64,000 bases of DNA from Merluccius polli (lineage: Eukaryota > Chordata > Actinopteri > Gadiformes > Merlucciidae). Below the pieces are notes generated by a model. It saw only the letters and a list, made by a program, of their open reading frames with translations. It ran no database searches and was not told the origin of the DNA. A program made the translations under genes and the position numbers. Positions 1 to 12,220 of this stretch are shown here, piece by piece (within the stretch, counting starts at the first letter, position 1; each line of letters begins with the position of its first letter). Location: positions 72,501-136,500 of the forward strand of contig JAOPHQ010005423.1 of assembly GCA_030340625.1 (NCBI GenBank), given 5' to 3'.

Positions 1-96
1 CGCCTTCACTCTGCTAGTCTTAGCTCTGTTAGCCTTAGGTCTGTTAGCCTTAGGTCTGCTAGCCTTAGCTCTGTTAGCCTTGGTTCTGTTAGCCAG
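1..96. repeat. 15-bp minisatellite (CTGTTAGCCTTAG units)
   Basis: About six imperfect copies of a 15-bp unit built on CTCTGTTAGCCTTAG run from the left edge, so the array may continue outside the window. No coding function is visible. Confidence 0.85.
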
Positions 97-642
97 GTCC
101 GTAGCTTTGGAAGGAGGCCTCTGTACTGCTCAGGTCAGGAACAGTGTCATAACATACATAGTCTGATTTCTGTAACTCCCTCGAAGTAGTTGAAGTTGTT
201 CTTGGTTTGTTTAAAATGTGCTTTATTTGTGAGCAATTCTCAAAGTGAAAGAAGAAAGCTGGAGATAGGAGTTTGAGAGCAAGACTGGACACACATGAGA
301 GTAGAAGACAGAAGGAACAATAGCCTGACTCAAGTCTCCAGTGACATGTACAAACATGGCTGTCTTATCAGAGAAGGAGAGTCTCTAGGACCATGCGGTC
401 TGACAGATGGACTGCTGGCTGCAGGGTTGATAACAGTGTGGATTAAAGAATTCATTAAGGTTTGTGACGAGCACAGCTTGTCTGGCCCAGATCAACTCAA
501 CATGGACCTGGAACCTCTGACCCAACACGAAGCTCAAACTAAATGATACCAAAAATATATAGGAATCACAATATCTAGGATTTAAAGAAAAAACAACAAC
601 AAATACAAATACCATACAACCACAGTCTTCTACTGGTGGACA
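97..642. other. unique sequence, no gene recognised
   Basis: Non-repetitive sequence with short open frames on both strands that show no recognisable domain. The 620-640 segment (CCACAGTCTTCTACTGGT) recurs in near-identical form at about 939-958, on the other side of the 651-921 insertion, so the pre-insertion locus already held a local duplication. Confidence 0.5.
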
Positions 643-650
643 CCGAGACT

Positions 651-921
651 CAGTGGCGCAAAAAGTGGGTATGCGCTGTATGCGGCGCATAGGGGCGCCG
701 CACCAGGGGGGCGCCAAAGGGGGGCGCCAAAGGGGGGGCGCCAAAGCGATGGAAGCGATCGCGCAGCACCCCCCCCCCCCCCCCCCCCCCGCTCAACAAT
801 CGCACAGCACCCCCCCCCCCCCCCCCCGCGCTCAACAATCGCGCAGCACCCGTAATATATATATGGGGGGCGCCAAAATTGTTGTTGCATACCCCCCTGA
901 CTCTGGGTAGTTGCACCCCTG
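651..921. mobile_element. hAT-type non-autonomous element (271 bp)
   Basis: The element starts CAGTGGCGCAA and its other end reads CAGGGGTGCAA on the opposite strand (9 of 11 match). It is flanked by a perfect 8-bp direct duplication, CCGAGACT, at 643-650 and 922-929. Eight-bp duplications and CAG-type ends are the known hallmark of hAT transposons. The interior is GC-rich: GGGGGGCGCCAAA repeats, then two long C-runs each beside a CAACAATCGCRCAGCA module. There is no transposase, so this is a MITE that would depend on an enzyme in trans. Confidence 0.88.
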
Positions 922-929
922 CCGAGACT

Positions 930-1418
930 TGCCCAGTACCACAGTCTTCTGCTGGTTATACAGGGAGATGCCCAGTCTCAAGGCCCCAGTAGATGATACC
1001 CCCCAACTCAAAAACCTGAACCCCTGCAGGAAGAGGAAGAGGAGCAGCCAGGAGGGCAGTAGGTGTCAGACGGGGTCTACTGGGGTTAAACCGCTGGTCT
1101 CTCCAGGTTTGGGCGTTGGAGAGTAGGACGCCACAGACCTGACAGATTAGAGACCAGCATCAACCCTCCATCCTGGTTATTTGTCTTTGAATGCGTGTGT
1201 GAATCAATTAACACCGTCATTAAAGCTCCCTGTAAACTGTGGGGCAGAGTTAACGAGTGTGACAGCAGCACGTTGGAGCAGCATCTGGCAGACTGCACCG
1301 CCATGTTAGTCATCATATAGCCTGCGTCACTTAGCGCCCACCAATCACCCACAATGCTGAGGTTAGCTTTGGTGCCCCAACGCCACATTGGAGGAGCTCT
1401 ATATCTGGTATTGCACCC
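930..1418. other. unique sequence, no gene recognised
   Basis: Mixed-composition sequence without repeats or recognisable coding potential. Short open frames (about 70-100 codons) on both strands resemble no family I know. Confidence 0.45.
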
Positions 1419-1465
1419 TCAGTCAGCCAGGCAACCTACCAGTCAGTCAGCCAGCCAATCACTCA

Positions 1466-1497
<32 letters not shown>

Positions 1498-1535
1498 ATC
1501 ACTCAGTCAGCCAGCCCAGCCAGCCAGGCAGCCAA
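1419..1535. repeat. CAGT/CAGC tetranucleotide minisatellite
   Basis: Alternating AGTC and AGCC tetramers, with a repeated CCAATCACTCAGTCAGCCAG block. The Ser/Gln-rich frame across it is a translation of the repeat. Confidence 0.85.
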
Positions 1536-1686
1536 CTAAAGCTTGACACAGCAGCTCCTACGCAAGGGAATTGAACCAGCAAACATTCCTTAACAGCAGA
1601 ATGAATCCTAACCTGCTTCCTACCACCTACCGCTTGTTCTTTTGAGGATAAAAACAAAATATAATGTAAATCTTGTGTTTATCGGA

Positions 1687-1707
1687 CCCCCCCCCCCCCC
1701 CCCCCCC
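1687..1707. repeat. poly-C tract
   Basis: An uninterrupted run of about 21 C. Runs this long are prone to sequencing and slippage error. Confidence 0.9.
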
Positions 1708-1802
1708 ATTCTGGTAAGCAGCAGAATTAATTTGTATATTCCAGCATGACAGATGTTTGATTTGGCTGTTATAGTAATTAATATGAGTGTGGAGAGAGAA
1801 GA

Positions 1803-1808
<6 letters not shown>

Positions 1809-1871
<63 letters not shown>

Positions 1872-1879
1872 GAGAGTGA

Positions 1880-1941
<62 letters not shown>
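1809..1941. repeat. (GA)n microsatellite
   Basis: GA dinucleotide tract with GTGA interruptions at about 1868-1916. The Ser-Leu open frame on the minus strand is a repeat translation. Confidence 0.95.
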
Positions 1942-2291
1942 CAGATTGCTGAAGGATTATTTATAAAGACTCCTTGGTGAGAAGGAGGCGCGAGGGGGAG
2001 GAGCACTGGCCCTACATCACCTGCTCCCAGCGTCGCAGCTGTTAGCCTAGCTACTACGTCGTCAAGCGCTAACATTTGTTTAATGTTTCATCACAGAGAG
2101 GGAGATGGAATCACACTCTTCTGATTGGTCGAGACAAAAACCAGGAAGACCCTCAACTAGATAGAAGGTCGAGTGGCATTTCCCACAATGCATTGGGGTT
2201 TGGTGAGCCACACCAAAACATAAGCTTACAGTAATTTAATTCATCTTTGAACCTAACCCTATCTTTTACCTTTCTCCTCTGTCCCTCAGTA

Positions 2292-2293
<2 letters not shown>

Positions 2294-2372
<79 letters not shown>
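2294..2372. repeat. (GA)n microsatellite
   Basis: Pure GA tract of about 78 bp. Confidence 0.95.
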
Positions 2373-2376
<4 letters not shown>

Positions 2377-2574
2377 GGGGAGAGCAATATGCTGGCTGGT
2401 GCTTCTTGGCTGAAGGGACACAACAATTTATGGTCCAATCGAGAGACAAACTGTGGATATTTGTCCCCGTCTGTTTTTTTATGGAGCAGTGCAGCTTGGG
2501 AAGTTATAATGACTGTAATGGACGCTGCAGAGCAGACCGCCACTGAATGCAATTCCCTCAATGAGCACATAAAT

Positions 2575-2672
2575 CTGCTGCAGGGGCTTTAAATGTGAAG
2601 CCTGGAGGATATTTAAATGTGCTGCAGAGGCTTTTAATGTGAAGCCCTGGGGATATTTAAATGTGCTGGTGT
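2575..2672. repeat. 47-bp tandem duplication
   Basis: Two adjacent imperfect copies of a unit beginning CTGCAGGGGCTTTAAATGTG and ending near GGATATTTAAATGTG. It sits in otherwise unique sequence (2375-2840), where no gene is recognised. Confidence 0.7.
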
Positions 2673-2846
2673 GATTGAAGCGATCACAGTGGAAGGTGGG
2701 CCTTGTAGTTCTAATGAAGGTTACGGCAGGTGACCCGCAGGGATGAGATCCTGTTTACAGAAGGGAATTATGGGATATTGTCCCCGGGCCTGGTTAGACA
2801 GCGGTGATTAAAACACACACTCATCGCCCTGGGAGAGCGGTGATGT

Positions 2847-2915
2847 AGAATACAATATACAATATACAATATACAATATATAATATATAATATACAATAT
2901 ACAATAAGCAATATA
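2847..2915. repeat. AATATAC heptamer array
   Basis: Tandem AATATAC units with AATATAT variants. A short CCCTAACC stretch that resembles telomere repeat follows at about 2922-2935. Confidence 0.85.
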
Positions 2916-3092
2916 CAACAACCCTAACCCTAACCATAATACCACCTTTAACCTAATAGCTAAACTTAACCATCTCTAACCTAATACCTAAACTGCATCT
3001 CTAATACCTAAATTAATACCAAACTAATTTAGATTTTAAGGAGAAGAGAACTCACTTCAGCAACTACCAAAGCAGTAAAATCTCTGTCCCCC

Positions 3093-3097
<5 letters not shown>

Positions 3098-3176
<79 letters not shown>
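3098..3176. repeat. (CT)n microsatellite
   Basis: Pure CT tract, decaying at its 3' end into CTATCT and CTTTCT. Confidence 0.95.
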
Positions 3177-3179
<3 letters not shown>

Positions 3180-3183
<4 letters not shown>

Positions 3184-4319
3184 CTTTCTCTTTCTCTAAA
3201 ATATCTCTCCTACTTGATTCATGATTTCCTGACTGTCAAAGTTATCTAACTGCCATTCCTTGACTAGTTTTCTAATGAAATATCGTTGATACTGGAAAAA
3301 GTGGACATGTATGTAACGTTTGTAATGTCCATAATCCTGCAGTTCTGTCTGATTAATAGGCAATGCATTCGAAATTAATTACATAGCAATAAATTATGGT
3401 GCTTTTACACAGACAAAGTGAATTGAATCTTCCACTTTGATAAAGGACAAATAAAGATATGAAATATAATGAAGAAAGAGGAAGCACCATCATAAAGGAA
3501 TACATTTACATGCTAATTAAAGTCATAATCCTCCCAATATTCTTCAAAGAAGTTTACAAGATGGACGTCCTTGTTTTAACCTACTGAATTATGGCTTCTA
3601 TGTCCTCTGGAAAAGAAACTTGGAGTCTGCCTTTTCTTCCAAATGCTCCCTCAGCACCGACCACTGGAATCACAGAGCAGAATGGATTAATTGTCCTTTC
3701 AATGTGTTCATTGTGTAACAAGTTATATTACTACGACTAGTGGAGTATAACTTTGCTCATGAAGAACTAGTCTGACTTAAAGGTTACTCAATAGAATAGT
3801 GAACAAAATATGTTGTTGGTCGAATAGAAGAAAGTAAATAATTATTACATTGCTAAAAGTAAATGATCTATGTCAATCAATCTGTAAAAGTACTGAAGTG
3901 CTACGAGTGCCCCATGCATATGGCGACACTCTGCATAACAAATACAAATACAAAAAAAACACTCAACTCAGGAGGAGGTGATGTTCTCATCGTTGTGAGG
4001 AGGATTTTGTAATGTTTTTTAATTGATCGGAAAATGTATATTTTGAACTGAAATATAAAACACTAACTAAACTAAACTAAAATGTTTATGTTTTAACTGT
4101 ATCTGAAACATCAAGCATTATAAAAGCTTTCTCTTTGTAATCCTCTCTGTAGCAGAACAGTGATGACATGAAAAAAATAACACAAAACTTTCACTCGCTG
4201 AGATTAAAGAAATCCTTCTGTTAATTTTCGGTCCGTCTGTCCCTCATCTTGCGCAGCGAAGACAGTGTGCCTCTCTAAACCCCCCGAAAGCAATATGTAA
4301 TTAAACTCAAAGAGCATAT
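3180..4319. other. AT-rich unique sequence, no gene recognised
   Basis: About 1.1 kb of AT-rich, non-repetitive sequence with no long open frame on either strand and no recognisable RNA gene or transposon end. Confidence 0.5.
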
Positions 4320-4690
4320 TTTTAATCCTAAAGGCTATTATAGATTAATGGTCAGTGCATTGTCTGAGCTGTATATGTTCTTAAATGGGTAGATAAAGGT
4401 TGTGACTCTAACCTCTTAAATCTGTCTCGCTAATGGCAGCGCACAATAGGGCCTGGCGGGGTATTAGAGCAGCCCCTGATCCGGCTAGAACACAGGGCTT
4501 AGCAAGGCAGGAGAGTGTAATTGTAATGCAGGAGCCATCATCAATGACATATTTGTGAACCCGATGCGAGTCACGCTGCACATCCGTACATGAGGAAGAG
4601 TAATTAAGAAGGCCCTGTCTCCCGCGAGGCTTAGCGCTTCACTTTAATTTACATTTTAGAACACAGGGGCCGATTAATATAGTGAGCCAT
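4320..4690. other. repeat-free island, candidate conserved noncoding sequence
   Basis: Complex sequence with no open frame and clustered ATTA/TAATTA cores (for example GAGTAATTAAGAAGG near 4599). It lies between repeat-rich blocks. The look resembles vertebrate developmental enhancers, but this is inference from composition only. Confidence 0.25.
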
Positions 4691-4814
4691 CCCCACAGCA
4701 AGAGGGTTTACAATATTATGAATACTCTGCGTGATTACGACACGTTCATCTACCAGGGCACTGACATGAAAGCAGAACATATCTCTTCAATAGCTGTAAT
4801 GCCTACAATAGCGG

Positions 4815-5335
4815 ATGGTGGGGAGGTGGTGGGGAGTAGATGGTGGAGGTGGAGGGGATGGGGAAGAGGAGGTGGTGGGGAGTAGATGGTGGAGGTGGAG
4901 GTGGTGGGGAGGAGGAGGTGGGAGATGGTGGGGAGTAGATGGTGGAGGTGGAGGGGATGGGGAAGAGGAGGTGGTGGGGAGTAGATGGTGGAGGTGGAGG
5001 TGGTGGGGAGGAGGAGGTGGGAGATGGTGGGGAGTAGATGGTGGAGGTGGTGGGGAGGAGGAGGAGTTGGGAGGTGGTGGGGAGTAGATGGTGGAGGTGG
5101 AGGTGGTGGGGAGGAGGAGGTGGGAGATGGTGGGGAGTAGATGGTGGAGGTGGTGGGGAGGAGGAGGAGTTGGGAGGTGGTGGGGAGTAGATGGTGGAGA
5201 GGAGGAGGTGGTAGGGAGTAGATGGTGAAGGTAGAGGTGGTGGGGAGGTGGTGGATGGAAGAGGTGGTGGAGGTGGGGAGGTGGAGAAGGTGAAAGAGGA
5301 GGTGGTGAGGAGATGGAGGTGGCGGTGAGAGAGGG
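4815..5335. repeat. GGTGGGGAGTAGATGGTGGA higher-order minisatellite
   Basis: About 520 bp built from AGTAGATGGTGGAGGTGG blocks joined by GGTGGGGAGGAGGAGG linkers, giving higher-order units of roughly 60-110 bp. The plus strand is almost free of C. Long open frames on both strands (Gly-Trp-Arg or Pro-Ser-Thr rich) follow from the composition and are not genes. Confidence 0.9.
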
Positions 5336-5435
5336 GACACGAGGAGGTCATATTTGGAGGAGTTGGCCCCCAGCCAGGCCCCTCCCCCCCAGCCTGGTTG
5401 AGATGATGTATGTGCCCCTGAACGTGGTGTCAATA

Positions 5436-5990
5436 TGTGCGTGTTGAGTTTCTTTATGAAGACGCTGTCTCACTGGTAGCGCACCCGCTGGGCGTCACCA
5501 ACACACACCCTGACACGAGACATGGGAACCGCAGGTGGCTTCTGGCAGAGGACAATAATCAGAGTGGAAAATAAAGTAAAGACTCCCATCTGCTCACCGC
5601 AGGGGGGGACACATTAACATATTGTGGCCAACATTATGAAATAAACAGTTCATAATTCAGTCATGGCACATGGTCACTTGTTTTAAATCATCTCCTGGAA
5701 ATGATCCAGGATCCGTTTCAACGATCAAAGAAGATAAGCTGTCAAATAAGATAAGATCTGTTCGGCCAACACTGGACTGGAGGCCATTTTGTCACCATTT
5801 CAAGATTATTGTATATTATATATTATTATTTATTATATATTATATATTATTATACATTAATTATTATATACTAGAATATATTATTATATATACAGAAGAA
5901 TGAGAGTAACTAGACTAAAGTAAACTAACTTAAGTCATCAGTGCAATCAACTAAAGATCGGTGGCGTGTCCAGACTAGTTTAGTAGGGGT
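5436..5990. other. unique and AT-rich sequence, no gene recognised
   Basis: Unique sequence, then an AT-rich TATTATATATTAT stretch at about 5808-5892. No coding or RNA signal is seen. Confidence 0.5.
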
Positions 5991-5998
5991 GGCATATG

Positions 5999-6220
5999 CC
6001 ATTTAAAAGTAAAATATGTTTAAAAGTAAAGGTGTTTCAAAAGTAAACAGTGTTTAAAAGTAAATGTGTTTCAAAAGTTAAGTGTTTAAAAGTTTAAGAT
6101 TTTAAAAGTACAAGGTGTTTAAAAGTAAAGGTGTTTTAGAGTGCAAGGCATTTGAAAAGTAAAGGTGATTTAGAGTACAAGGCGTTATAAAAGGTGTTTA
6201 AAAGTAAAGGTGTTTCTTCT
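5999..6220. repeat. 20-bp minisatellite (GTTTAAAAGTAAAGGTGTTT)
   Basis: About ten degenerate copies of a roughly 20-bp unit, with AAGTAAA and GTGTTT as the conserved parts. Divergence between copies suggests an old array. Confidence 0.85.
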
Positions 6221-6229
6221 CCACCCCAG

Positions 6230-8085
6230 CGAGACCCGTTCCATGTTTCAATTAAGGTGACATGTTGGACAGGATGCTGAGGTATGGCGTCTCCGCGCGA
6301 GAGAGTTCCCTGCCAGGGAAACATTATTCCTAATAAAAGTCATTAATAAATACCGCAGGTCCTTGGAGGAACACTGGTGATACCCAGGAGCTAGAAGCCA
6401 TTACAGCAGCTAGTGGAAGATTTAATGGTGTCATAATTTATCATGTAAACCCAAAAGTGTTTCTTAATTAAGTGTGCGGCTTAATGAAGTTTTTAATTTG
6501 ATCCCTGTAAGTACTTTGCCACACTAATTGCAATATTCAACACATTAGTTATCGGCTATTGCCCTTGGCTATTTACTGTCATTGGGACGGTTTAAGTTCA
6601 TTAGAGTCCACAGTATGAGAGCAGAAGGAATATCTTCTACAACGCTGACGGTTTGTCTTCACTTCAACAAGAGCCAACACTTGACAACCATTCGCTGTTG
6701 TGCATTAGATATCATAGATATCATTCACAAATCATCCTGGTGTGGATGGACACACAGACAGGACAGACTGGAGCACTATGAGGAAGTGTTCAGAGCAACG
6801 GTCAAAGGGATGCCAACCACTCTCAGTCTTGGTTGGTGTCTATTTGTATCTAGCCGTGCAACCAGAGGTGTCAGCCTCATATAGTTCAGCACAGTTCAGT
6901 TGTTAGAGAAGAACAGTGATGGATCACTAATGGCTAACTGCTTTCTTTTATTCATCAACTGCAATCAGGCAGTGGTGCTCTTTAGTGCGACTTTAGACTC
7001 ACCATCGGTGAAAGACAGCGGGACAACAGAAACAGCACCACTGTCATTCCTAACAGGCATCATATTTTAGAATATTCCACTCTAGTCCAACATTCATGGA
7101 AATTCATATATTTTACACCACAGTTATAGTGCAAGCCTATAGTACTTTAGTAGTGTATGTTATTACTAATGTCCAACAGCCCATTATAATCCTGTGCAGT
7201 GGGAGTATTGTTCTGTCATGGTTAAGATCACTAAGCCCTGGTCAGACAAGAAGCACAAGGCCATTAACACACATTAACCCCGCCCCTCTGATCAGTGACT
7301 CCGCCCCTCTGAGCGGTGACCCCACCCCTCTGTGGCAGAAAACTGCTTCCTATTGGACCACAGTCCGAGTGAAACTCCTGCAAGTAATTCCCCCCATATG
7401 AGGAAAGTCAGAATAAATGTGTTGAGGTTTGACATCAGAGCATCTGGAGAGGAAATGTATTTAATATTCATGGCTGGTTTTACGCTAAGACATTAGCAGT
7501 TGAAGATAATCCTTCCAGATTAAATTAAACAAGAGATGTAGGAGTGTTCAGGGCTATTGTTGTCATTAGGGCAGAAGTTCACCCCCCCCCCCCAGATAAA
7601 ACACAATGTCATTCATGGTCTTTAATCTGCCAGCAGCAGGTTAGCTTTTTAGTTTTTAACTACACTTAGCGCTAACTACACATGCATCTGTGGAATTAAA
7701 GTCAAGCCGCTTGGAGGGGAAGTGGAGGGGGGCGGTGTTAATGCAGTGTTCAGTATTTTAATATCAACGCCCAGACGTCTCTCTTTAGACACTGCTGGTC
7801 AACACGTTGTAGCAACACACATCTGTAAATGATGACAGATGTTAATGATGTTCATGAAATTTAAGTTGTATTTTTACTGAGCCATATTCTGTCAATCGAA
7901 GAAATCTCAATCTGTCTCTGACTATATTTGTACAGATGGTTAAGTTTAGGTATTAGGATAGAAATGGTTTAGTTTAGGTATTAGTACTAATACAATCTCT
8001 ACTAATATAGTAGAGATGGTTAAGTTTAGGGTTCGGATTCGGGTTAGGGATGGTTATGTATGTTTTTACCAGGACTTGCAGTGGC
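6230..8085. other. mostly unique sequence, no gene recognised
   Basis: Non-repetitive sequence apart from a short poly-C at about 7583 and GGTTAAGTTTAGGTATTAG-like repeats at 7935-8040. The 6400-6600 part is AT-rich and repeat-free, with homeodomain-type TTAATTA cores. Short open frames at 6582-6884 and 7096-7401 show no recognisable domain. Confidence 0.4.
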
Positions 8086-8095
8086 ATCCATAATC

Positions 8096-8185
8096 TGGTG
8101 TCACTCACCTGTCACCCGCCTCACCTGTCACCCACTAACGTGTCACTCACCTCACCTGTCACTCACCTGTCACCTGACCTCATCT
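8096..8185. repeat. CACCTGTCACTCACCTG minisatellite
   Basis: Imperfect tandem CACCTGTCAC units. Next to it, at 8305-8362, is a C-rich CCCTCCCTCCCCTA stretch. Confidence 0.75.
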
Positions 8186-8565
8186 ACTGTCCTGTGACAC
8201 TAACCTGAAGCAGGTGACCCTTGGGTAGTCATGGCAACGCCCTCCGTCCTCATCATCGAGTCTGTGTTGACCTCTGACCCCAGCCGGGGGTCATGTGGGT
8301 GCGGGCAGAGCCCCTACCCCCTCCCTCCCCTACCCCCTCCCTCCCCTCCCCCTCCCTCCCGCCAGCTGCTGCAACAACTGGAAGACATCACAAGTCAAAC
8401 ACTCGTTATGTTAATTGGATGCTAATCAGGTGCTAATGAGAGTAATCCGCGCGATGATTCAGGTAATTTACTTAATGTCTGCCGGGAGACCTGATCACTG
8501 CCATCAGTCACGTCTGATCAGAGTGTGGGTAGGGGGGCAGGTAGGCACAGGTGCAAACAAGCTCA

Positions 8566-8568
<3 letters not shown>

Positions 8569-8600
<32 letters not shown>
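8569..8600. repeat. (CA)n microsatellite
   Basis: CA dinucleotide tract of about 32 bp. Confidence 0.95.
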
Positions 8601-8602
<2 letters not shown>

Positions 8603-8844
8603 TGGTGTTTTGATGTGTTAAGCTTTTGAAGCTAATGCTAATTATCATGCTAATCATGAAACGTCCCGTAGAGCCATATCACAGTGAGCTCTGGGGGAAT
8701 TATTACTAATTATGAACTATTATGAATGTGTTCTTTAAGCTAATAAGATAAACATACAGTACAATACCACAATACAAAATGAACAATATAAGCTATATAC
8801 TGTACGTACATGTATGTTGCACCAGCGAGTATACCAAGGGGTGT

Positions 8845-9065
8845 TTAGAGAGAGAGTGAGGAAGAAAGTTGGAGAGTGAGGAAGAGAGTGACAGAGTGAT
8901 GAAGGGAGTGAGAGAGTGATTAAGTGGGTAGTGAGGGAGTGATGGAGTAAGGAAGGGAATGAGAGACTGATGAAGGGAGTGAGAGTGATGAAGAGAGTGT
9001 GTGTGTTGAAGCGAGTGAAAGAGTGATGACGAGAGTGAGAGTGATGAAGAGTGAGAGTGAGTTCT
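8845..9065. repeat. GAGAGTGATGAAG minisatellite
   Basis: Degenerate 12-17-bp purine-rich units (GAGAGTGATGAAG, GAGGGAGTGATGGAG). The Ser/His/Leu-rich minus-strand frame is a repeat translation. Confidence 0.85.
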
Positions 9066-9465
9066 CCTCTCCTACCAAGCGTGCTCCATCTGAGAGCTTG
9101 CATGCTGCATAATGACCTGTAAGAGCTAACTAATATAAATGGCTTTCTGTTGCATTTTCACTGTCATCAAAACAAATGCTCATTATCCTTTATGAGGGAT
9201 TGTATGAATGATAAATCAATGCTAATTATCCCCCATCATAGATGCTAATGTGTGAATAAAACACAACGGCTATGCAGCCACTGGTGCTATCACAGGGGTA
9301 CTCATGGTACTGCTACCTTGGTACTAATAGCAGTACTGTGGTACAACTACTGTGATGCCACAGCTACTACTTGGCCAACTATAATGCCTTCACCCTTAAC
9401 ATGCATAATAACTAATATTGTATTGTAGTAACCTTGTTTGTATGGCGCTGCAGCACAAGCTACAC

Positions 9466-9538
9466 AAGCATCCATAGGAATTTTGTTCCCAATCCAGCCC
9501 TGGTCCCCACCACTTCTAAAACCAAACTGACGCCCTTG
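9466..9538 (-). repeat. dispersed repeat, second copy at about 20424-20485
   Basis: On the minus strand this reads GGGCGTCAGTTTGGTTTTAG followed by AAGTGGTGGGGACCAGGGCTGG. The same roughly 55-bp segment is found on the plus strand at 20424-20485, inside the hAT-like element there. This copy is therefore probably a fragment of a dispersed transposon. It has no coding content. Confidence 0.7.
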
Positions 9539-9544
9539 CAAGCA

Positions 9545-9770
9545 TCACTGGCAACATTAGCATCACTAGCACATTAGCACTATTGCAACACTACAGTTAC
9601 ACTAGCAACATTTGCACCAGCAACACTAGCACCAGATTGCTATATTAGCACTTGCTACACTAGCACTGACTATCTATATTAGCACTAGCTACACTAGCGG
9701 CAACTATATTAGCACAAGATAGACTAGCCCCAGCTAGCTATATTAGCGCTACCTACAGGCTAACTGCAGG
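9545..9770. repeat. degenerate TAGCACTAGCTACAC repeat
   Basis: Loose tandem array of ACTAGCAMC / TATATTAGCAC words. Copies are very divergent. Confidence 0.55.
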
Positions 9771-9870
9771 CATAATAATACTAAGCATTCCATATTGTGG
9801 TTATTAGTCAACACAATGTCCCTTCATTGCCTGAGAAGAAGAGGACATATGTAATGTATGATAATCCCCT

Positions 9871-9991
<121 letters not shown>

Positions 9992-9999
9992 TCATGCAT

Positions 10000-10535
10000 A
10001 GTCATTTGCATTTTGTTGAACAAACAAACAAACAGCAATGTTCCCATGGACTCAGGGGGTACTTGGAGCACCTTAGCACCCTGCTCATATTATAACCTAT
10101 ATAATAACCTATATTCACTGATCCTTATGTCAGATGCTCTGCTCTATTGTTCTCTCAGGCTTAGCAGTGTTCCACATGCTCTCAGACAATAGACTTATAG
10201 CTCTAACACACACACACATGCACACACGCACATGAGGAATGAGGAAGCATTTCCAAATGAAACCTTTCTGTTCACCGCTAAACTGTGGATTACATGACCT
10301 AGCTTCCTACCACTTTAATTTTTATTGTTTTAGAGTTGAGATTTAACTGCTGCAGCCACTCTCTAACCACGTATGGATTAGGTACAGAACATCCATTATT
10401 ATTATTGTTATTAATATTTCGATGACTTAATATAGTTTATCTTGTGACACGCTACATGGGTGCATGACAGAGCAGTTTAGCAACCTGCTTGGTATTCAAA
10501 CCCATAAGATAAACATTTATTTAAAGAAATACTAA
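10000..10535. other. unique sequence, no gene recognised
   Basis: Non-repetitive apart from a short CACACA stretch at 10207-10230. No coding signal is seen. Confidence 0.45.
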
Positions 10536-10539
10536 TATT

Positions 10540-11072
10540 CTTTATCAGTTACAGTCCATCCTTTATCACAGCTATAGTCTGTCCTTAGTACACAGTCTGT
10601 CCTTTATCACTCCATAGTGTCCTTTATCACAGTTGCAGTCTGTCATTTATCACAGTTACAGTCTGTCCTTTATCAGGCCATAGTCTGTCCTTTATCAGTT
10701 ACAGGGTGTCCTTTATCACAGTTACAGTCTGTCCTTTATCAGTTACAGTCTGTTCTTTATCACAGTTACAGTCTGTCCTTTATCACAGTTACAGTCTGTC
10801 CTTTATCAGTTACAGTCTGTCCTTTATCACAGTTACAGTCTGTCCTTTATCAGGCCATAGTCTGTCCTTTATCAGTTACAGTCTGTCCTTCATCACAGTT
10901 ACAGTCTGTCTTTGATCATAGTTACAGTGTGTCCTTTATCACAGTTACAGTCCTTCATCACAGTTACAGTCGTTCGTCACAGTTACAATGTGTTCTTTTT
11001 CACAGTGTTACAGTCTGTCCTTTGTCATAGTTTCAGTCTTTGCTGTATCACAGTTACAGTCTTTACCACATT
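10540..11072. repeat. 23-bp minisatellite (TTACAGTCTGTCCTTTATCA)
   Basis: About 22 copies of ACAGTCTGTCCTTTATCAC-type units with or without an extra CAGTT, plus GGCCATAG variants. The middle (10700-10880) is most homogeneous and both ends are more divergent. The Val-Cys-Pro-Leu-Ser open frame is a repeat translation. Confidence 0.92.
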
Positions 11073-12180
11073 AGACAACACTCCGTAACCCTAAACCAAA
11101 CCTCGGAAAACTCCTCAAAACCACTGGGGGAAAAGGAATAAACCTTGTCTAGGAGTAGACAAGAGGAGGAGGCGGAGAAGGAGATCCCTCCTTTCAGGGA
11201 CAGCGAGGAATGGAGTAGGAGCTGATGGGCCAGACGTGAAGTAATGAAGAACAAGGAGGAGGTGATTTGTGACACCCTGGCTCCCAGGTGACCATTAGAG
11301 ATCAGTGGGGTGATTAATAGAGCTGGGATTGGAAACTTAATTGGATGTGGTTACAATTATACAGCCATGCTCTCCCGCAGGCAGGCAGGACCAGAACAAC
11401 TCCTCATCTCATCTGCCTTCAGGTCTTTCTGTTGTTCAATACTCCTCTAACCTTTTCTTCTAACGCTCAGTGCGGTGAAGGGAGTCACCGATGGCATTAA
11501 ATTATGTCAACTCTTATTTAATCAAATATCTCCACGATGCGACAACGTTTAGCACATCCCACATCTTCCTGTTGAGGGGCTGTGGAGAAAGGTTAAAGGT
11601 TCTGAAAAATTCTAAATACTGATAATGTCGTATATAGTGTACCAAACATTACACTCGCTCTACTCTGTTGGGTTCAATTCATTTGAGTTCACAATAAAAA
11701 CCCTTAACGTTGCCAGTAGTTAACTGTTAACACACCTTATATTTCACATTTATAACAGTCTTTAACCTTTATCCATCATTGTTACCAACATGCTACCAGC
11801 CTGTAATTGGCCTACTGCTGTTTTACTATAGCCTATATTACGATATATTACTATATTGTAATATATAGTAGGATATTTGGAATGGCCAAAGATATACATA
11901 AAGGATACACACTGTAGAATAGTTACCATACATGCGACCTATCAGTGAGCTATATAGCCTATAGGCTACATAACAGTTAGCCATACACACAACAGAACAG
12001 TTAGCCAAACATGCTACACAACAGTCAGCCATGCATGCTACCCAACAGGTAGCTCATTACTAGATAGCTTATTACTTATATATATGAAAATGTTCGCCAT
12101 ATCAAAGTTTATTCGTCAGTCACTAGTATTTTTTTTTATTAAAAATGTAAAAAATGCAATGTTATCGCTCAGCTTTGGAA
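11073..12180. other. mostly unique sequence, no gene recognised
   Basis: No open frame with recognisable content. The 11280-11560 segment is repeat-free with TTAATTGG and ATTAATAG words. At 11930-12060 there is a loose repeat of ACAACAGTTAGCCAWACATGC. Confidence 0.4.
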
Positions 12181-12220
12181 CACTGCCACTAGATGGTGTA
12201 GGTTTTTACTTTCCCTCTCT

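Noticed and set aside
2922..2935. CCCTAACCCTAACC telomere-like sequence (also GGGTTAGGG at 37671 and GGTTATGGTTAGGG near 16235)
   Set aside because: Only one to three units each, with degenerate neighbours. Not an interstitial telomere array of meaningful length.
4750..5433. 227-codon Pro/Ser/Thr-rich minus-strand open frame
   Set aside because: It is the complement of the GGTGGGGAG minisatellite. Several frames are open at once, and there is no domain or splice context.
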